From positions 248,001 to 312,000 of the forward strand of contig NZ_JAKLUA010000004.1 in the NCBI RefSeq assembly GCF_022012435.1: a stretch of DNA of 64,000 nt. Reading direction: 5' to 3'. Origin of the DNA: Bradyrhizobium zhengyangense. GTDB taxonomy: Bacteria; Pseudomonadota; Alphaproteobacteria; Rhizobiales; Xanthobacteraceae. Shown piece after piece: positions 8,945 to 16,194 of this stretch. Within the stretch, counting starts at the first letter, position 1. Each line of letters opens with the position of its first letter. Under the pieces are notes generated by a model that ran no database searches, was not told the origin of the DNA, and saw nothing but the letters and a program-made list of their open reading frames with translations. Both the position numbers and the translations under genes were made by a program.

Positions 8945-8968
8945 GCGGGCCGGCAAAGGCCGGGCCGC
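8945..8968 (-). other. Intercistronic GC hairpin between binding-protein and ATPase genes
   Basis: A ten-base-pair stem with one mismatch and a four-base loop sits in the 64-base gap after the binding-protein stop codon. There is no U-run. Such hairpins commonly stabilise the 3' end of the abundant binding-protein message or attenuate transcription into the membrane genes. That role is inferred. Confidence 0.45.
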
Positions 8969-8990
8969 AACCGTAACGTCTCCAGTAGGC

Positions 8991-10121
8991 TCACTGGGTG
9001 TTCTTTTCGCTCTGCGACATGATCTCCGGAGCCGTGAAGTTGACGCCACAGGGCGTGAACTGGTTCGGCGCGAAGAAGTTGGCGTTGAGGTCCGGCCAGT
9101 AATTGGTGCCGGGCTTCAGGTCCTTGTAGGTCGCGACCGGGATCGGGATGGAGATCAGCTGCGGCATGACGTTGCCTTGCAACGCGGAGATCGCCGCCTT
9201 GGTGGCGATCGCGACGAGCGCCGGAGACTGGCCGTAGGACATGCCCTTGAGACCGTCCTTGGCGTGATCGGCAATCTGCTTGCGGTACTCGTTCTCGCCC
9301 TCGCCCGACATCGGGACGAAGGGGTGCTTGGCGGCCATCAACGCCTGCACGGTGCCGTCCGAGCCGCCTTGCGTGAACACGCCATCGAAATGGCCGTGCA
9401 CGGCCAGCGCGTCCGCCGTCACCTTCTGCGAAGTGCCGGTGTCCCAATTGCCGACCACTTCGGTGATCTTGAAGCTGTTGCCGGGCGCTTCCATGACCTC
9501 GCGGAAGCCGAGATGGCGATCACGGTCGACCGAGTTGCCCGGCAGGCCGCGGACCTCGAGGATGTCGCCGCCCTTCTTGCCGCTCTCATCCATCAGCCAC
9601 TTTGCCGACATGCGGCCCATTTCCTTCTGGTCCTCGTTGACCATCATCACCTTGTCGGTGTCGAGGACGTTGTCGAAGGGCACCACGACTACGTTGTTCT
9701 TGTCGGCGAGGCGGATGATGCGGTCGAAGCCGTCAGGGGCGACGGCGATGGTGACGATGGCGTCAAAGCCCTGATTGATGAAGTCCTCCATCGCGCCGAG
9801 TTGCGCTGCAACATCGGTGCCGGTCGAGACGACCTTGAACTCCTTGATGTTCTCCTTGATGCCCGGCTGCGCGGCGAAGGCCTTTGCGGTCTTCACCATC
9901 TGGATGCGCCAGGTGTTGCCGACGAAGCCGTTGACGAGGGCGATCTTGTAGGGACCGGGCTTCTTATCCCACTGGAAGAACTTGGTTTGAGCAGACCAGG
10001 GCTTGAAGCATGCGGGATCGGCGCCCGGACCGGACACCACCTTGGGCCCTGCGAGGGCGCTGGCCGAAGACAGCAACAGGCCAACGCAAGCGAGCCCCGT
10101 AAAACGAAGCGTCCACACCAT
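8991..10121 (-). CDS. Periplasmic substrate-binding protein of sugar-type ABC transporter
   Basis: A 376-residue exported binding protein of the Peripla_BP_4 family. The N-terminus has a Sec signal peptide (GLACVGLLLSSASALAG) cleaved near residue 24. The mature part has the first-lobe start YKIALVNGFVGNTWR, then IVTIAVAPDGFDRI and VVVPFDNVLD, and later the second-lobe GVFTQGGSDGTVQAL. It is the first gene of the operon with the ATPase and two permeases. Its unusual N-terminal extension (about 30 residues before the first strand, with one Cys) and C-terminal Cys could form a disulphide. The ligand is unidentified. Confidence 0.9.
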   Translation of the reverse strand: MVWTLRFTGLACVGLLLSSASALAGPKVVSGPGADPACFKPWSAQTKFFQWDKKPGPYKIALVNGFVGNTWRIQMVKTAKAFAAQPGIKENIKEFKVVSTGTDVAAQLGAMEDFINQGFDAIVTIAVAPDGFDRIIRLADKNNVVVVPFDNVLDTDKVMMVNEDQKEMGRMSAKWLMDESGKKGGDILEVRGLPGNSVDRDRHLGFREVMEAPGNSFKITEVVGNWDTGTSQKVTADALAVHGHFDGVFTQGGSDGTVQALMAAKHPFVPMSGEGENEYRKQIADHAKDGLKGMSYGQSPALVAIATKAAISALQGNVMPQLISIPIPVATYKDLKPGTNYWPDLNANFFAPNQFTPCGVNFTAPEIMSQSEKNTQ

Positions 10122-10576
10122 ATCTCTTCTCCTGAGCTTTTGTTTCCACCCTTAACGCGGCGCAATGGCCAAGCCGGGAATTGGGCTTCCCGTGCAATTT
10201 ACCGCGCTAGGATGCCACGCAACCTCCGATGCGCACAAGCCGAATGCCGGTCATGGGCCCTGCCCTGCTGCGAACGCGTGGAGCAATGCCATCACATCTG
10301 CGGGAGATGATGCCGCGTTGCGACGAAGCTGAAAATACCCGCATGACAAGCGGATGTTCAGCGCCACCCCGATGCAGCGCCGGCGAATGATTGCGAACCA
10401 AAGACGGCACTGCGCAAAAAGAATGAGACTCAGGGAAAAATGCAGACGCGATCACGGTCGGCTGCATGCATCCGAATTGCCTAGTGCGGCGCATGTTGAC
10501 TTTCGGAATCGCCCTCCAAATACTTGCCGGAAAACATAAGGCAAGTCGCAAACGACTGACCGGAGGGAGGGATAGG
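10122..10576. other. Divergent intergenic region between two binding-protein genes
   Basis: This 455-base gap should carry the promoters of the sugar-type operon (minus) and the orphan binding protein (plus). It contains a perfect CGGGAA-N6-TTCCCG inverted repeat (10175-10192) about 55 bases upstream of the minus-strand gene. A strong GGAGGGAGGG ribosome site at 10562-10571 serves the plus-strand gene. I see no gene in it. Confidence 0.5.
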
Positions 10577-11887
10577 ATGCCGACTTCACGCAGGCAGCTG
10601 CTGAAGGGTACGGCGGCTGCCGCCGCCACACTCAGCCTCGATTGGACCCGGGCCCAGGCGCAAGCCGAGAATTTGCGCATCGGCCTGATCTACGATCTCA
10701 CCGGACCATTCGCCGCGGGCGGCTCGGTCGCCTCCTCGGTCGGCGCGCAGATCGCCATCGATCTCGTCAACGAGAAGGGCGGCATTGGCGGCAAGACCAA
10801 GATCGTGCCTGTCCCCGCCGACTCCCAGAGCAAGGCCGACGTTGCCATCAACGAGGCCGAGCGCCTGATCAGCCAGGAGAAGATCGACATCATCAACGGC
10901 GTCTATTCCAGCGCGCATGCCGTGCCGATGGCCGCGAAGGTCGAGCAGCAGAAGAAGATCCTCTGGATCACGACCGCGGTGTCGACCGCCGTGTTCAAGG
11001 ACAAGAACCTGCAATATGTGTTTCGCGCGCAGATCCACTCCGACCAGTACGGTCAGGCCTTCGCCGGCTTCATGAGCGAGCACGCCAAGGCAAAGCTTGG
11101 AATGGATCCAAAGGACGTCAAGATCGCGCTGATCCACGAGGATGGGCCCTATGGCGTCGGGGTCGCGGCCGCGGACGAGGCCTATGCCAAGGAAGCCGGT
11201 CTCCAGATCGTGCTGAAGGAGGGTTATTCGGCATCGGCTCCCGATCTTTCGGTGCTCGTCACCAAAATCAAGCGCGCCAAGGCCGACGTGATCTCGCATG
11301 CCGGTTACAACCCCGACATCACCCTGCTTCTGCGGCAGGCGCGCGAGAGCGGGCTGCGCTTCAAGATGCTGTTTGGCAACGGCGCCGGTTACAGCCAGCT
11401 CGACAAGCTGCGGGCGACCTTCGGCACCGACATCGACAATTTCTGCAATATCGATCCAGTGCCTGCGCAGTTGCTCGATCCGTCGAAGCTCGCGCCGGGC
11501 TTGGGCGACCTGATCAAGACCATGGTCACGCGCTACCAGGCCAAGACCGGCGCGACAGACGTGCCGCCGCACTGCTCGATGGGCTTTAACCAGACCTGGG
11601 TGCTGCTCAACAACGTGCTGCCGGTGGCGAAAGAGAAATATGGCAGCTTCGAGCCGGAAGCGATCCGCAAGGCCGCGCTCGACGTCGACATCCCACCCGG
11701 CGGCACCATCCAGGGCTATGGCGTGAAGTTCTTCCCGCCGGGCACGCCGCTGTCCGGCCAGAACGAACGCTCGACGCCGGTGGTGATGCAGAATGCCGGT
11801 GAGCACATTTCCGTGGTGTGGCCGACCAACATCAGGACGCAGGATCCGGTGTTTCCATTGCCGAAGGGATCGACCTACGGGGCGTGA
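10577..11887 (+). CDS. Orphan branched-chain-amino-acid-type ABC substrate-binding protein, Tat-exported
   Basis: A 436-residue Peripla_BP_6 (LivJ/AmiC type) protein. The twin-arginine signal MPTSRRQLLKG followed by an Ala-rich segment ending ARAQAQA directs folded export. The mature protein begins LRIGLIYDLTGPFAAGG and ends with the PLPKGSTYGA tail also found in the Liv-operon binding protein near 43.2-44.5 kb. The start is fixed by the strong ribosome site 5-6 bases upstream. No permease or ATPase gene adjoins it, so it must use components encoded elsewhere or act as a sensor. The ligand is unknown. Confidence 0.92.
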   Translation: MPTSRRQLLKGTAAAAATLSLDWTRAQAQAENLRIGLIYDLTGPFAAGGSVASSVGAQIAIDLVNEKGGIGGKTKIVPVPADSQSKADVAINEAERLISQEKIDIINGVYSSAHAVPMAAKVEQQKKILWITTAVSTAVFKDKNLQYVFRAQIHSDQYGQAFAGFMSEHAKAKLGMDPKDVKIALIHEDGPYGVGVAAADEAYAKEAGLQIVLKEGYSASAPDLSVLVTKIKRAKADVISHAGYNPDITLLLRQARESGLRFKMLFGNGAGYSQLDKLRATFGTDIDNFCNIDPVPAQLLDPSKLAPGLGDLIKTMVTRYQAKTGATDVPPHCSMGFNQTWVLLNNVLPVAKEKYGSFEPEAIRKAALDVDIPPGGTIQGYGVKFFPPGTPLSGQNERSTPVVMQNAGEHISVVWPTNIRTQDPVFPLPKGSTYGA

Positions 11888-11916
11888 AACTGACGCATCA
11901 CAGGGGTAAGTGAGCC

Positions 11917-11963
11917 GCGCCGACAACGCGCCGACAACCGCGTGCAAGCAGGAACACTTGCAC
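11917..11963. repeat. 11-bp tandem duplication followed by a 7-bp hairpin
   Basis: GCGCCGACAAC occurs twice head to tail (11917-11927 and 11928-11938), and GTGCAAG/CTTGCAC arms (11942-11948 and 11957-11963) follow. The hairpin starts about 55 bases after the binding-protein stop and may mark the transcript end, though no U-run follows. The rest of the gap to 12215 shows no gene. Confidence 0.4.
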
Positions 11964-12215
11964 CCACCGGTCATCCTGTTCGCGCTAGAGTTGGAATTTC
12001 GCCCCTCGAACAACTCGCGCTGGTTGTGAGACGAAGTCTTTTTGAAACAAAAGCCTTCTAGAGTGTGATCTGGGTTACTAGTGGCGCTCGATTTCGTACG
12101 TACAAACCGGTCAGCCGACGGCATTTTCAGCCTGGGTTGGCATCGCAGGGCAAACCGGCTCGCATTTTCGAAGCCGTCCAGCGGGATCACATATTTCAGA
12201 GCTTGAATTCCAACG

Positions 12216-12407
12216 ATGGGGGTGACAGTGCCCGCCATATTCGAATTGCTCTACAAGGAATTTTGCCGTGCCCGCCTTGCCGAGATGCGCAGGCAGCTTC
12301 TGCTCGTCGGCAAACATCCAAAGCTCTTTCGTCCGGATGACGCTCCATCCGATCCGGATGGGATGGACGGGAAGCACGATGCCGAGTTGAAGCGCTCGAG
12401 GGAATAA
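12216..12407 (+). CDS. Small hypothetical protein, basic and helical
   Basis: An open frame of 63 codons. Beginning at the in-frame GTG at 12228 it would read PAIFELLYKEFCRARLAEMR, an amphipathic, Arg-rich helix, followed by a polar tail. GGGGGTGA just before that GTG is a plausible ribosome site, so the real protein may be 59 residues. It resembles short conserved Bradyrhizobium proteins I recall, but I cannot assign a function. It is followed after about 50 bases by another tiny frame on the same strand. Confidence 0.45.
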   Translation: MGVTVPAIFELLYKEFCRARLAEMRRQLLLVGKHPKLFRPDDAPSDPDGMDGKHDAELKRSRE

Positions 12408-12459
12408 TCACCTCGCGACAACAGTCTTTCAGGAAGGCGGTCGATTTCAGGAGGCGACA

Positions 12460-12546
12460 TTGAACACCCCCGAATTCTATGCTGCGTCGATCGCCTGCCT
12501 CTCGTGCCTGACCATCGTCGTGATGATGGCCGTCGGTGCCTGGTAG
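12460..12546 (+). CDS. 28-residue single-span membrane peptide
   Basis: A TTG-initiated frame encodes 28 residues, NTPEFYAASIACLSCLTIVV being residues 2-21, then MMAVGAW. Residues 9-27 would form one transmembrane helix with two Cys. A perfect AGGAGG (12449-12454) sits five bases before the TTG, the best ribosome site in the neighbourhood, which is the main reason to call it. No function can be assigned. It ends 26 bases before the convergent oxidoreductase stop. Confidence 0.45.
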   Translation: MNTPEFYAASIACLSCLTIVVMMAVGAW

Positions 12547-12572
12547 GCGAAGGCCGAGACATTGCCGGCGCG

Positions 12573-13742
12573 CTACAGCACCACCCGCCGCCCCTCCTCC
12601 GCCGCCCAATAGCCGGCGTAGTTCACCTTAATCGTCTCGTAGGCCAGCGCAAGGTCCGACAACGGCTGCCGTCCTGTTGCTGCGCATTCCATGAAATCCT
12701 GGATCTCCTGGAGATAACCGCGCGTCCATTCCTCCTCGAGGCAGACATATTGCCAGCCGGTTTTGCGGTCGACCTTCTCGGTGATGTAGACGGAGGCGAG
12801 CTTCTCCTCGGACGTCTGATAGCTCATCAGATGATTGTTCGGGGTGATGTTGGCAAACAGCGAGCCGCCTGACGTGTAGGTCTCGATCAAATTGCGCACA
12901 CCGCCCATGATCATGTCGCCGGAGAACACGGTGGCCTTGGTGCCGTCGGAGAAGGTCGCGGTCAGCGTGCCCCAATCCTCGACGTCGACGGGGTTGGCCT
13001 TGATGTAGCTGCGCTCCTCCGGCTTGAGGATTTCAGTGACATTGCCGACATCGCCGGTGACGCTGGCGACCTTGATGATCTCGCCGCGCGCTTTCGCTTC
13101 GACCTGCTTGAGATGAAGCACGGCGGAGAGCGGATGGCAGCCCATCCGGATCAGCGAGCCGCCGCCGGTCATCGCCCATTGCGCGGCACGCGCGGCGTGC
13201 GAACCGGAATGGCTCTCCTCGCCCTTCATGAACAGGACCTTGTCCTTTGTCGCCTTGAGGATCTCCGCGGTTTTGGTCACCGCGGGCGCGTAGATCCAGT
13301 CCTCGGCATACATGAAGAGTTTTCCGGTGCGCTCGATCGCGGCACGGGTTGCGTCCATCTCCTCGATCACGCGCTCATACATCAGCGCCTTCGGCACGTG
13401 CTTGCCGATCGGCCGCTCGTCGCCCTCGCGGCCGAAATAGCCGGCAAAGGGCTTTTCGCAGATGACGTGCTTGCCGGCCTGCATGCTGGCGACGATCATC
13501 TCGGCATGGAGATTGGGCGGCGTGCAGATATCGATCACGTCAAGGTCGCGGTCCGCGATCATCTCCGCAAGGCTGCGATAGACACGCGGGATGTTATGGC
13601 GCGCGGCGAAGGCGACGACATGGTCGCCGCGCGCGGCGACCGCCATCACCTCGACGTCGACGCCATAGACGCGCCGGAACGCATACATGTGCAGCTCCGA
13701 CACGAAGCCGCAGCCGACGAGTCCGACCCTGATCCTGGCCAT
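12573..13742 (-). CDS. Gfo/Idh/MocA family oxidoreductase
   Basis: A 389-residue NAD(P)-dependent dehydrogenase of the glucose-fructose oxidoreductase/inositol dehydrogenase type. The Rossmann motif is VGLVGCGFVSELH at the N-terminus, and the family hallmark EKPFAGYFG supplies the catalytic Lys. DICTPPNLHAEM covers the cofactor-ribose contact strand. Residues 175-180 and the GGSLIRMGCHPLSAVLHL helix form the start of the C-terminal domain, where the conserved His (MGCHP) is expected in catalysis. The likely substrates are sugars, inositols or their derivatives. It stands alone, divergent from nothing obvious and 43 bases downstream of the RlpA gene. Confidence 0.9.
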   Translation of the reverse strand: MARIRVGLVGCGFVSELHMYAFRRVYGVDVEVMAVAARGDHVVAFAARHNIPRVYRSLAEMIADRDLDVIDICTPPNLHAEMIVASMQAGKHVICEKPFAGYFGREGDERPIGKHVPKALMYERVIEEMDATRAAIERTGKLFMYAEDWIYAPAVTKTAEILKATKDKVLFMKGEESHSGSHAARAAQWAMTGGGSLIRMGCHPLSAVLHLKQVEAKARGEIIKVASVTGDVGNVTEILKPEERSYIKANPVDVEDWGTLTATFSDGTKATVFSGDMIMGGVRNLIETYTSGGSLFANITPNNHLMSYQTSEEKLASVYITEKVDRKTGWQYVCLEEEWTRGYLQEIQDFMECAATGRQPLSDLALAYETIKVNYAGYWAAEEGRRVVL

Positions 13743-13785
13743 GGCGCCCCCTTGTTTTGGCGGGCACTATAGCGCGACGGCGGAG

Positions 13786-14145
13786 CTATTCCACCGAGAC
13801 CCGCACCACGCCTGCGCTCATCATGCCGAGCGCACGGGCGGCGGGCACCGAGAGATCGACGATGCGGCCGCGAATGAAGGGGCCGCGATCATTGACGCGG
13901 CACTGAATGGTGCGTCCGCTGTAGGACACTTTCAGCACGCTGCCGAACGGGCGCGTCCGGTGCGCGCAGGTCAGCTCGCCGCTCCTCGCGGCTTTTCCAT
14001 ATCCATAATATGAGGCAAGTCCGCTTTCGGCGTGGGCGACGGAAAATGCAGAAAGCGAGAATGTGGTCAGACAAAACAATAGCGTCGGCTGCGCTCGCAC
14101 GGCACCGCTCCCGGTTGGCCCTCCCCCGCGCTGCAACGTCGTCAA
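13786..14145 (-). CDS. RlpA-like septal ring protein, short form
   Basis: A 119-residue double-psi beta-barrel protein of the RlpA family, which binds or cleaves denuded peptidoglycan glycan strands. A hydrophobic signal segment (LLFCLTTFSLSAFSVAHA) precedes GLASYYGYGKAARSGE, and the barrel motifs CAHRTRPFGSVLKV and VNDRGPFIRGRIVDLS follow. There is no SPOR domain, and no lipobox cysteine at the expected place, so it is probably periplasmic and soluble. A second RlpA-like lipoprotein lies at 26.3-26.8 kb. Start choice is uncertain; an internal start is not available before the signal segment. Confidence 0.88.
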   Translation of the reverse strand: MTTLQRGGGPTGSGAVRAQPTLLFCLTTFSLSAFSVAHAESGLASYYGYGKAARSGELTCAHRTRPFGSVLKVSYSGRTIQCRVNDRGPFIRGRIVDLSVPAARALGMMSAGVVRVSVE

Positions 14146-14203
14146 GTTCCAGATGGTTCCAGGAACTCCGCCGGGCCATGCCCGGCGGGTCCATCACACA
14201 TTG

Positions 14204-15049
14204 TTACTGTTTGTGGAACACCAGCGTGCGCACCTCGATGCTCTCGCGCGGGGCCGCATCGGCAGGCGTGGTCGGGTCGACGAAAGCGGTGTGCGGCCCG
14301 AAGCGGGTGCGGCCGTCAGTTGCGGAATCATAGCATTTCAACAGCAGCGCCTCGTCGCTCGTCATCTCCGGAAAATAGAACCAGCGATGATCGGGATTGT
14401 ATTTCACCGAATAGATCTCACCGCGGCGATCGGGATAGATCAGGTCCGAGGCGACGAGATCTTCCGGCGCGACCGTCGTGCCGTCGGCCATGGCGAGCGG
14501 TGAATCACGCAACGGACCGCGGATCGGGCGCCAGAGGTTGATCACCTGTACACGGCCTCTAAGCAATTCCTCCGCCTCGTCAGGCAGATGCTCGCGCACG
14601 CGATTGGCGCCGGAGATGATGGTCTGATCAACGTGGACGCGGGTCGCCGGTTGGCGCGGCCCGCCGTCGCGAGTATCAGGCGCGCCCTCGACGCGCTTGC
14701 GGACGGTGTGATCGAAGATGACAACGCGGTCGGCCTTCAAGGTCGCGCGCAGGAAGGCTTCGACGGCCGGATAGTAGACGCTGCGGATTTCCTCGTCGTT
14801 GTAGAAGTCCCGCACCCGATGCGGATGGCGCACCAGCGCAAATCCTTCGCGGTCGAGTGAGAAATTCTGCGCGATCAGTCGCGCGTCGAAAATCGGGACA
14901 TGATGCGGCTCCGGTAGCGAGGTGCTTTTTGGCTCGCCCGGCGGCGGATCGAAAGCATAGGTGCGCGGCTTGCCTGAAACAGGCGCAAGGTAGTTGAGCT
15001 CAGCGGTGACGAAGGAAAGCGATTCGATTTTTGTTTCTTGCAGGCCCAT
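14204..15049 (-). CDS. CmcJ/NvfI family oxidoreductase
   Basis: A 281-residue protein of the family named after CmcJ of cephamycin biosynthesis and fungal NvfI. Recognisable segments are LNYLAPVSGKP and AFDPPPGEP at the N-terminus, RVHVDQTIISG with an H-x-D pair in the centre, INLWRPIRGP, and FYFPEMTSDEALLLKCYDS near the C-terminus. An iron/2-oxoglutarate-type active site (H-x-D plus a distal His) is plausible from these. Start MGLQETK has GGGAGA upstream; a longer frame upstream runs through repeat DNA and is rejected. Members modify varied small molecules, so no substrate is proposed. Confidence 0.82.
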   Translation of the reverse strand: MGLQETKIESLSFVTAELNYLAPVSGKPRTYAFDPPPGEPKSTSLPEPHHVPIFDARLIAQNFSLDREGFALVRHPHRVRDFYNDEEIRSVYYPAVEAFLRATLKADRVVIFDHTVRKRVEGAPDTRDGGPRQPATRVHVDQTIISGANRVREHLPDEAEELLRGRVQVINLWRPIRGPLRDSPLAMADGTTVAPEDLVASDLIYPDRRGEIYSVKYNPDHRWFYFPEMTSDEALLLKCYDSATDGRTRFGPHTAFVDPTTPADAAPRESIEVRTLVFHKQ

Positions 15050-15412
15050 GGCCGGTCTCCCGATGTGGTCGTCCGGTTGATTTTTGACGACGCGGCGTGC
15101 GAGACAAGGGAGGCGGCGCAAATAGCAATGTGGGTGTCGTTGTCCGCATGAAATGCAGAAGGAAAGTGTCGGGGAAGCCGATCGAGTTGGAATAGCTCCG
15201 TGCACTTCACGGACGCTTGAGAGGCTTGTGAAGCCTCGTGCCCCGGACGCGCGCATCACCATAAGCGCGTTTACGCGCGTCTTCACATCACCAAGGGCGC
15301 GCTTATGCGTGTCTTCGACGTTGCGCTGCTGAGCCGGGGCCTATCTGCGAGAGCGATGCGCGCAGCTGCAATCACGCGGACGAGCGATCGACGACCTCGT
15401 CCGCCTGCGCGG
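15050..15412. other. Intergenic region with palindromes and direct repeats
   Basis: This 363-base gap lies upstream of the CmcJ-like gene and downstream of the Tyr/Gly-rich gene, both minus strand. It holds the repeat cluster at 15221-15316. No gene is convincing; the open frames here are low-complexity. Confidence 0.5.
15221..15316. repeat. Palindrome plus two 31-bp imperfect direct repeats
   Basis: GAGGCTT-GTG-AAGCCTC is a perfect hairpin at 15221-15237. Two 31-base copies starting CATCACCA (15254-15284 and 15286-15316) match at 25 of 31 positions. Across them CATAAGCGCG (15260-15269) pairs with CGCGCTTATG (15298-15307), a ten-base perfect stem. This looks like the short mosaic intergenic repeats common in Bradyrhizobium genomes, as I remember them. 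Confidence 0.6.
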
Positions 15413-15826
15413 TCACCAATAGCGGCGGTAGTAGTGACGGTAGTACGGCCGGTAATAGCCGTAGCGATAGCCGTAATACGGACGATAGGGGCGATAATAA
15501 CGAGGATAGGCCGGTCCGTAGCCGTAACCATAATAGGACGGCGCATAGCCGTAGCCCGGATAGCCGTAACCGTAATACGGCCCGCCGCCGTAATAGCCGT
15601 AGGGCGCGCCGGCGATGGCGCTGCCGATGATGGCGCCGGCCGCAAAGCCGCCGAGGCCCCAGCCCCAGCCGCCGCCACGCCAATGCACCTGCGTGACGTC
15701 ATCACCGGCCGCGGCCTTCATGGTCGCCACATTGGTCGGCATCGGTGCCGCCGATACCTGCCCGATCTGGCCGGTCATGACGCCGACCGTCAACGAGCAG
15801 GCCATTGCCATTTTCCAGAGACTCAT
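15413..15826 (-). CDS. Tyr/Gly-rich secreted hypothetical protein
   Basis: A 137-residue protein with a Sec signal peptide (MACSLTVGVMTG then a cleavage region ending VSAAP). A short neutral segment and GWGLGGFAAGAIIGSAIAG, a glycine-zipper-like hydrophobic stretch, follow. The last 60 residues are a repeat of Tyr, Gly, Pro and Arg (GYYGGGPYYGYGYPGYGYAP, later RYYRPYRPYYGYRYGYY). Such proteins are abundant in rhizobia and often annotated only as hypothetical or BA14K-adjacent. Surface or cell-wall association is inferred from composition. A GGGAG ribosome site precedes the ATG. Confidence 0.8.
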   Translation of the reverse strand: MSLWKMAMACSLTVGVMTGQIGQVSAAPMPTNVATMKAAAGDDVTQVHWRGGGWGWGLGGFAAGAIIGSAIAGAPYGYYGGGPYYGYGYPGYGYAPSYYGYGYGPAYPRYYRPYRPYYGYRYGYYRPYYRHYYRRYW

Positions 15827-15892
15827 CGTCTTACTCCCTGTCCGACGTTTCGTTGAAAAGAGCATCGCAGGCCAGGATCTTTCATCCTTGCG

Positions 15893-15944
15893 CCAAGTCA
15901 AAGTGCTAAGTCAAAGTGCCAAGTCAAAGTGCCAAGTCAAAGCC
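15893..15944. repeat. Four-copy 13-bp tandem repeat
   Basis: CCAAGTCAAAGTG is repeated with exact 13-base period at 15893, 15906, 15919 and 15932. The second copy has CT for CC and the last ends GCC. It lies 67 bases upstream of the Tyr/Gly-rich gene start, inside its likely promoter region. Confidence 0.85.
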
Positions 15945-16146
15945 TCGAACCTTGCGTGCAGCGCACAAGACGGCTGGGCATGCCTGATTTATGACCGCCG
16001 AGCGACGGCACCCGAGGCGCTCCCGCCGCGGCCAAAGCGTTAAGCTTCCCGTGCGTTCGCAACCAACAAGCACCTTCCCGATTACCTATTCGTACCGTTA
16101 CTATCGGTTCCAATGATGCGCGGCCGGAAGGCACTTCGCGAAGGCC

Positions 16147-16177
16147 TTGGCTTACGCCAGAATTTGGCTTGCGCCAG
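16147..16177. repeat. 14-bp direct repeat in the glgC leader
   Basis: TTGGCTTACGCCAG (16147-16160) and TTGGCTTGCGCCAG (16164-16177) differ at one base and lie three bases apart, ending seven bases before the glgC ribosome site. Their 17-base period and internal dyad (TGGC/GCCA) suggest a protein or RNA-structure site. Confidence 0.6.
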
Positions 16178-16194
16178 ACGAGTGGGAGGAAGAC

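Larger units (their letters stand above)
15827..16194. other. Divergent intergenic region upstream of glgC
   Basis: A 368-base gap serving the Tyr/Gly-rich gene (minus) and glgCA (plus). It contains the 13-bp tandem array and the 14-bp direct repeat described separately, plus a GGGAGGA ribosome site at 16184-16190. No gene is evident. Confidence 0.5.

Noticed and set aside
10207..10680. A 157-codon minus-strand frame in the gap upstream of the orphan binding protein
   Set aside because: It runs through the promoter and signal-peptide region of the plus-strand gene, has no ribosome site and no domain.
10586..12238. A 550-codon frame antisense to the orphan binding protein
   Set aside because: Composition is that of an antisense GC-rich frame, and the plus-strand gene has a Tat signal, a ribosome site and family motifs.
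15893..15944. Possible CRISPR-like array
   Set aside because: The 13-base units are directly abutting with no spacers, so it is a simple tandem repeat.
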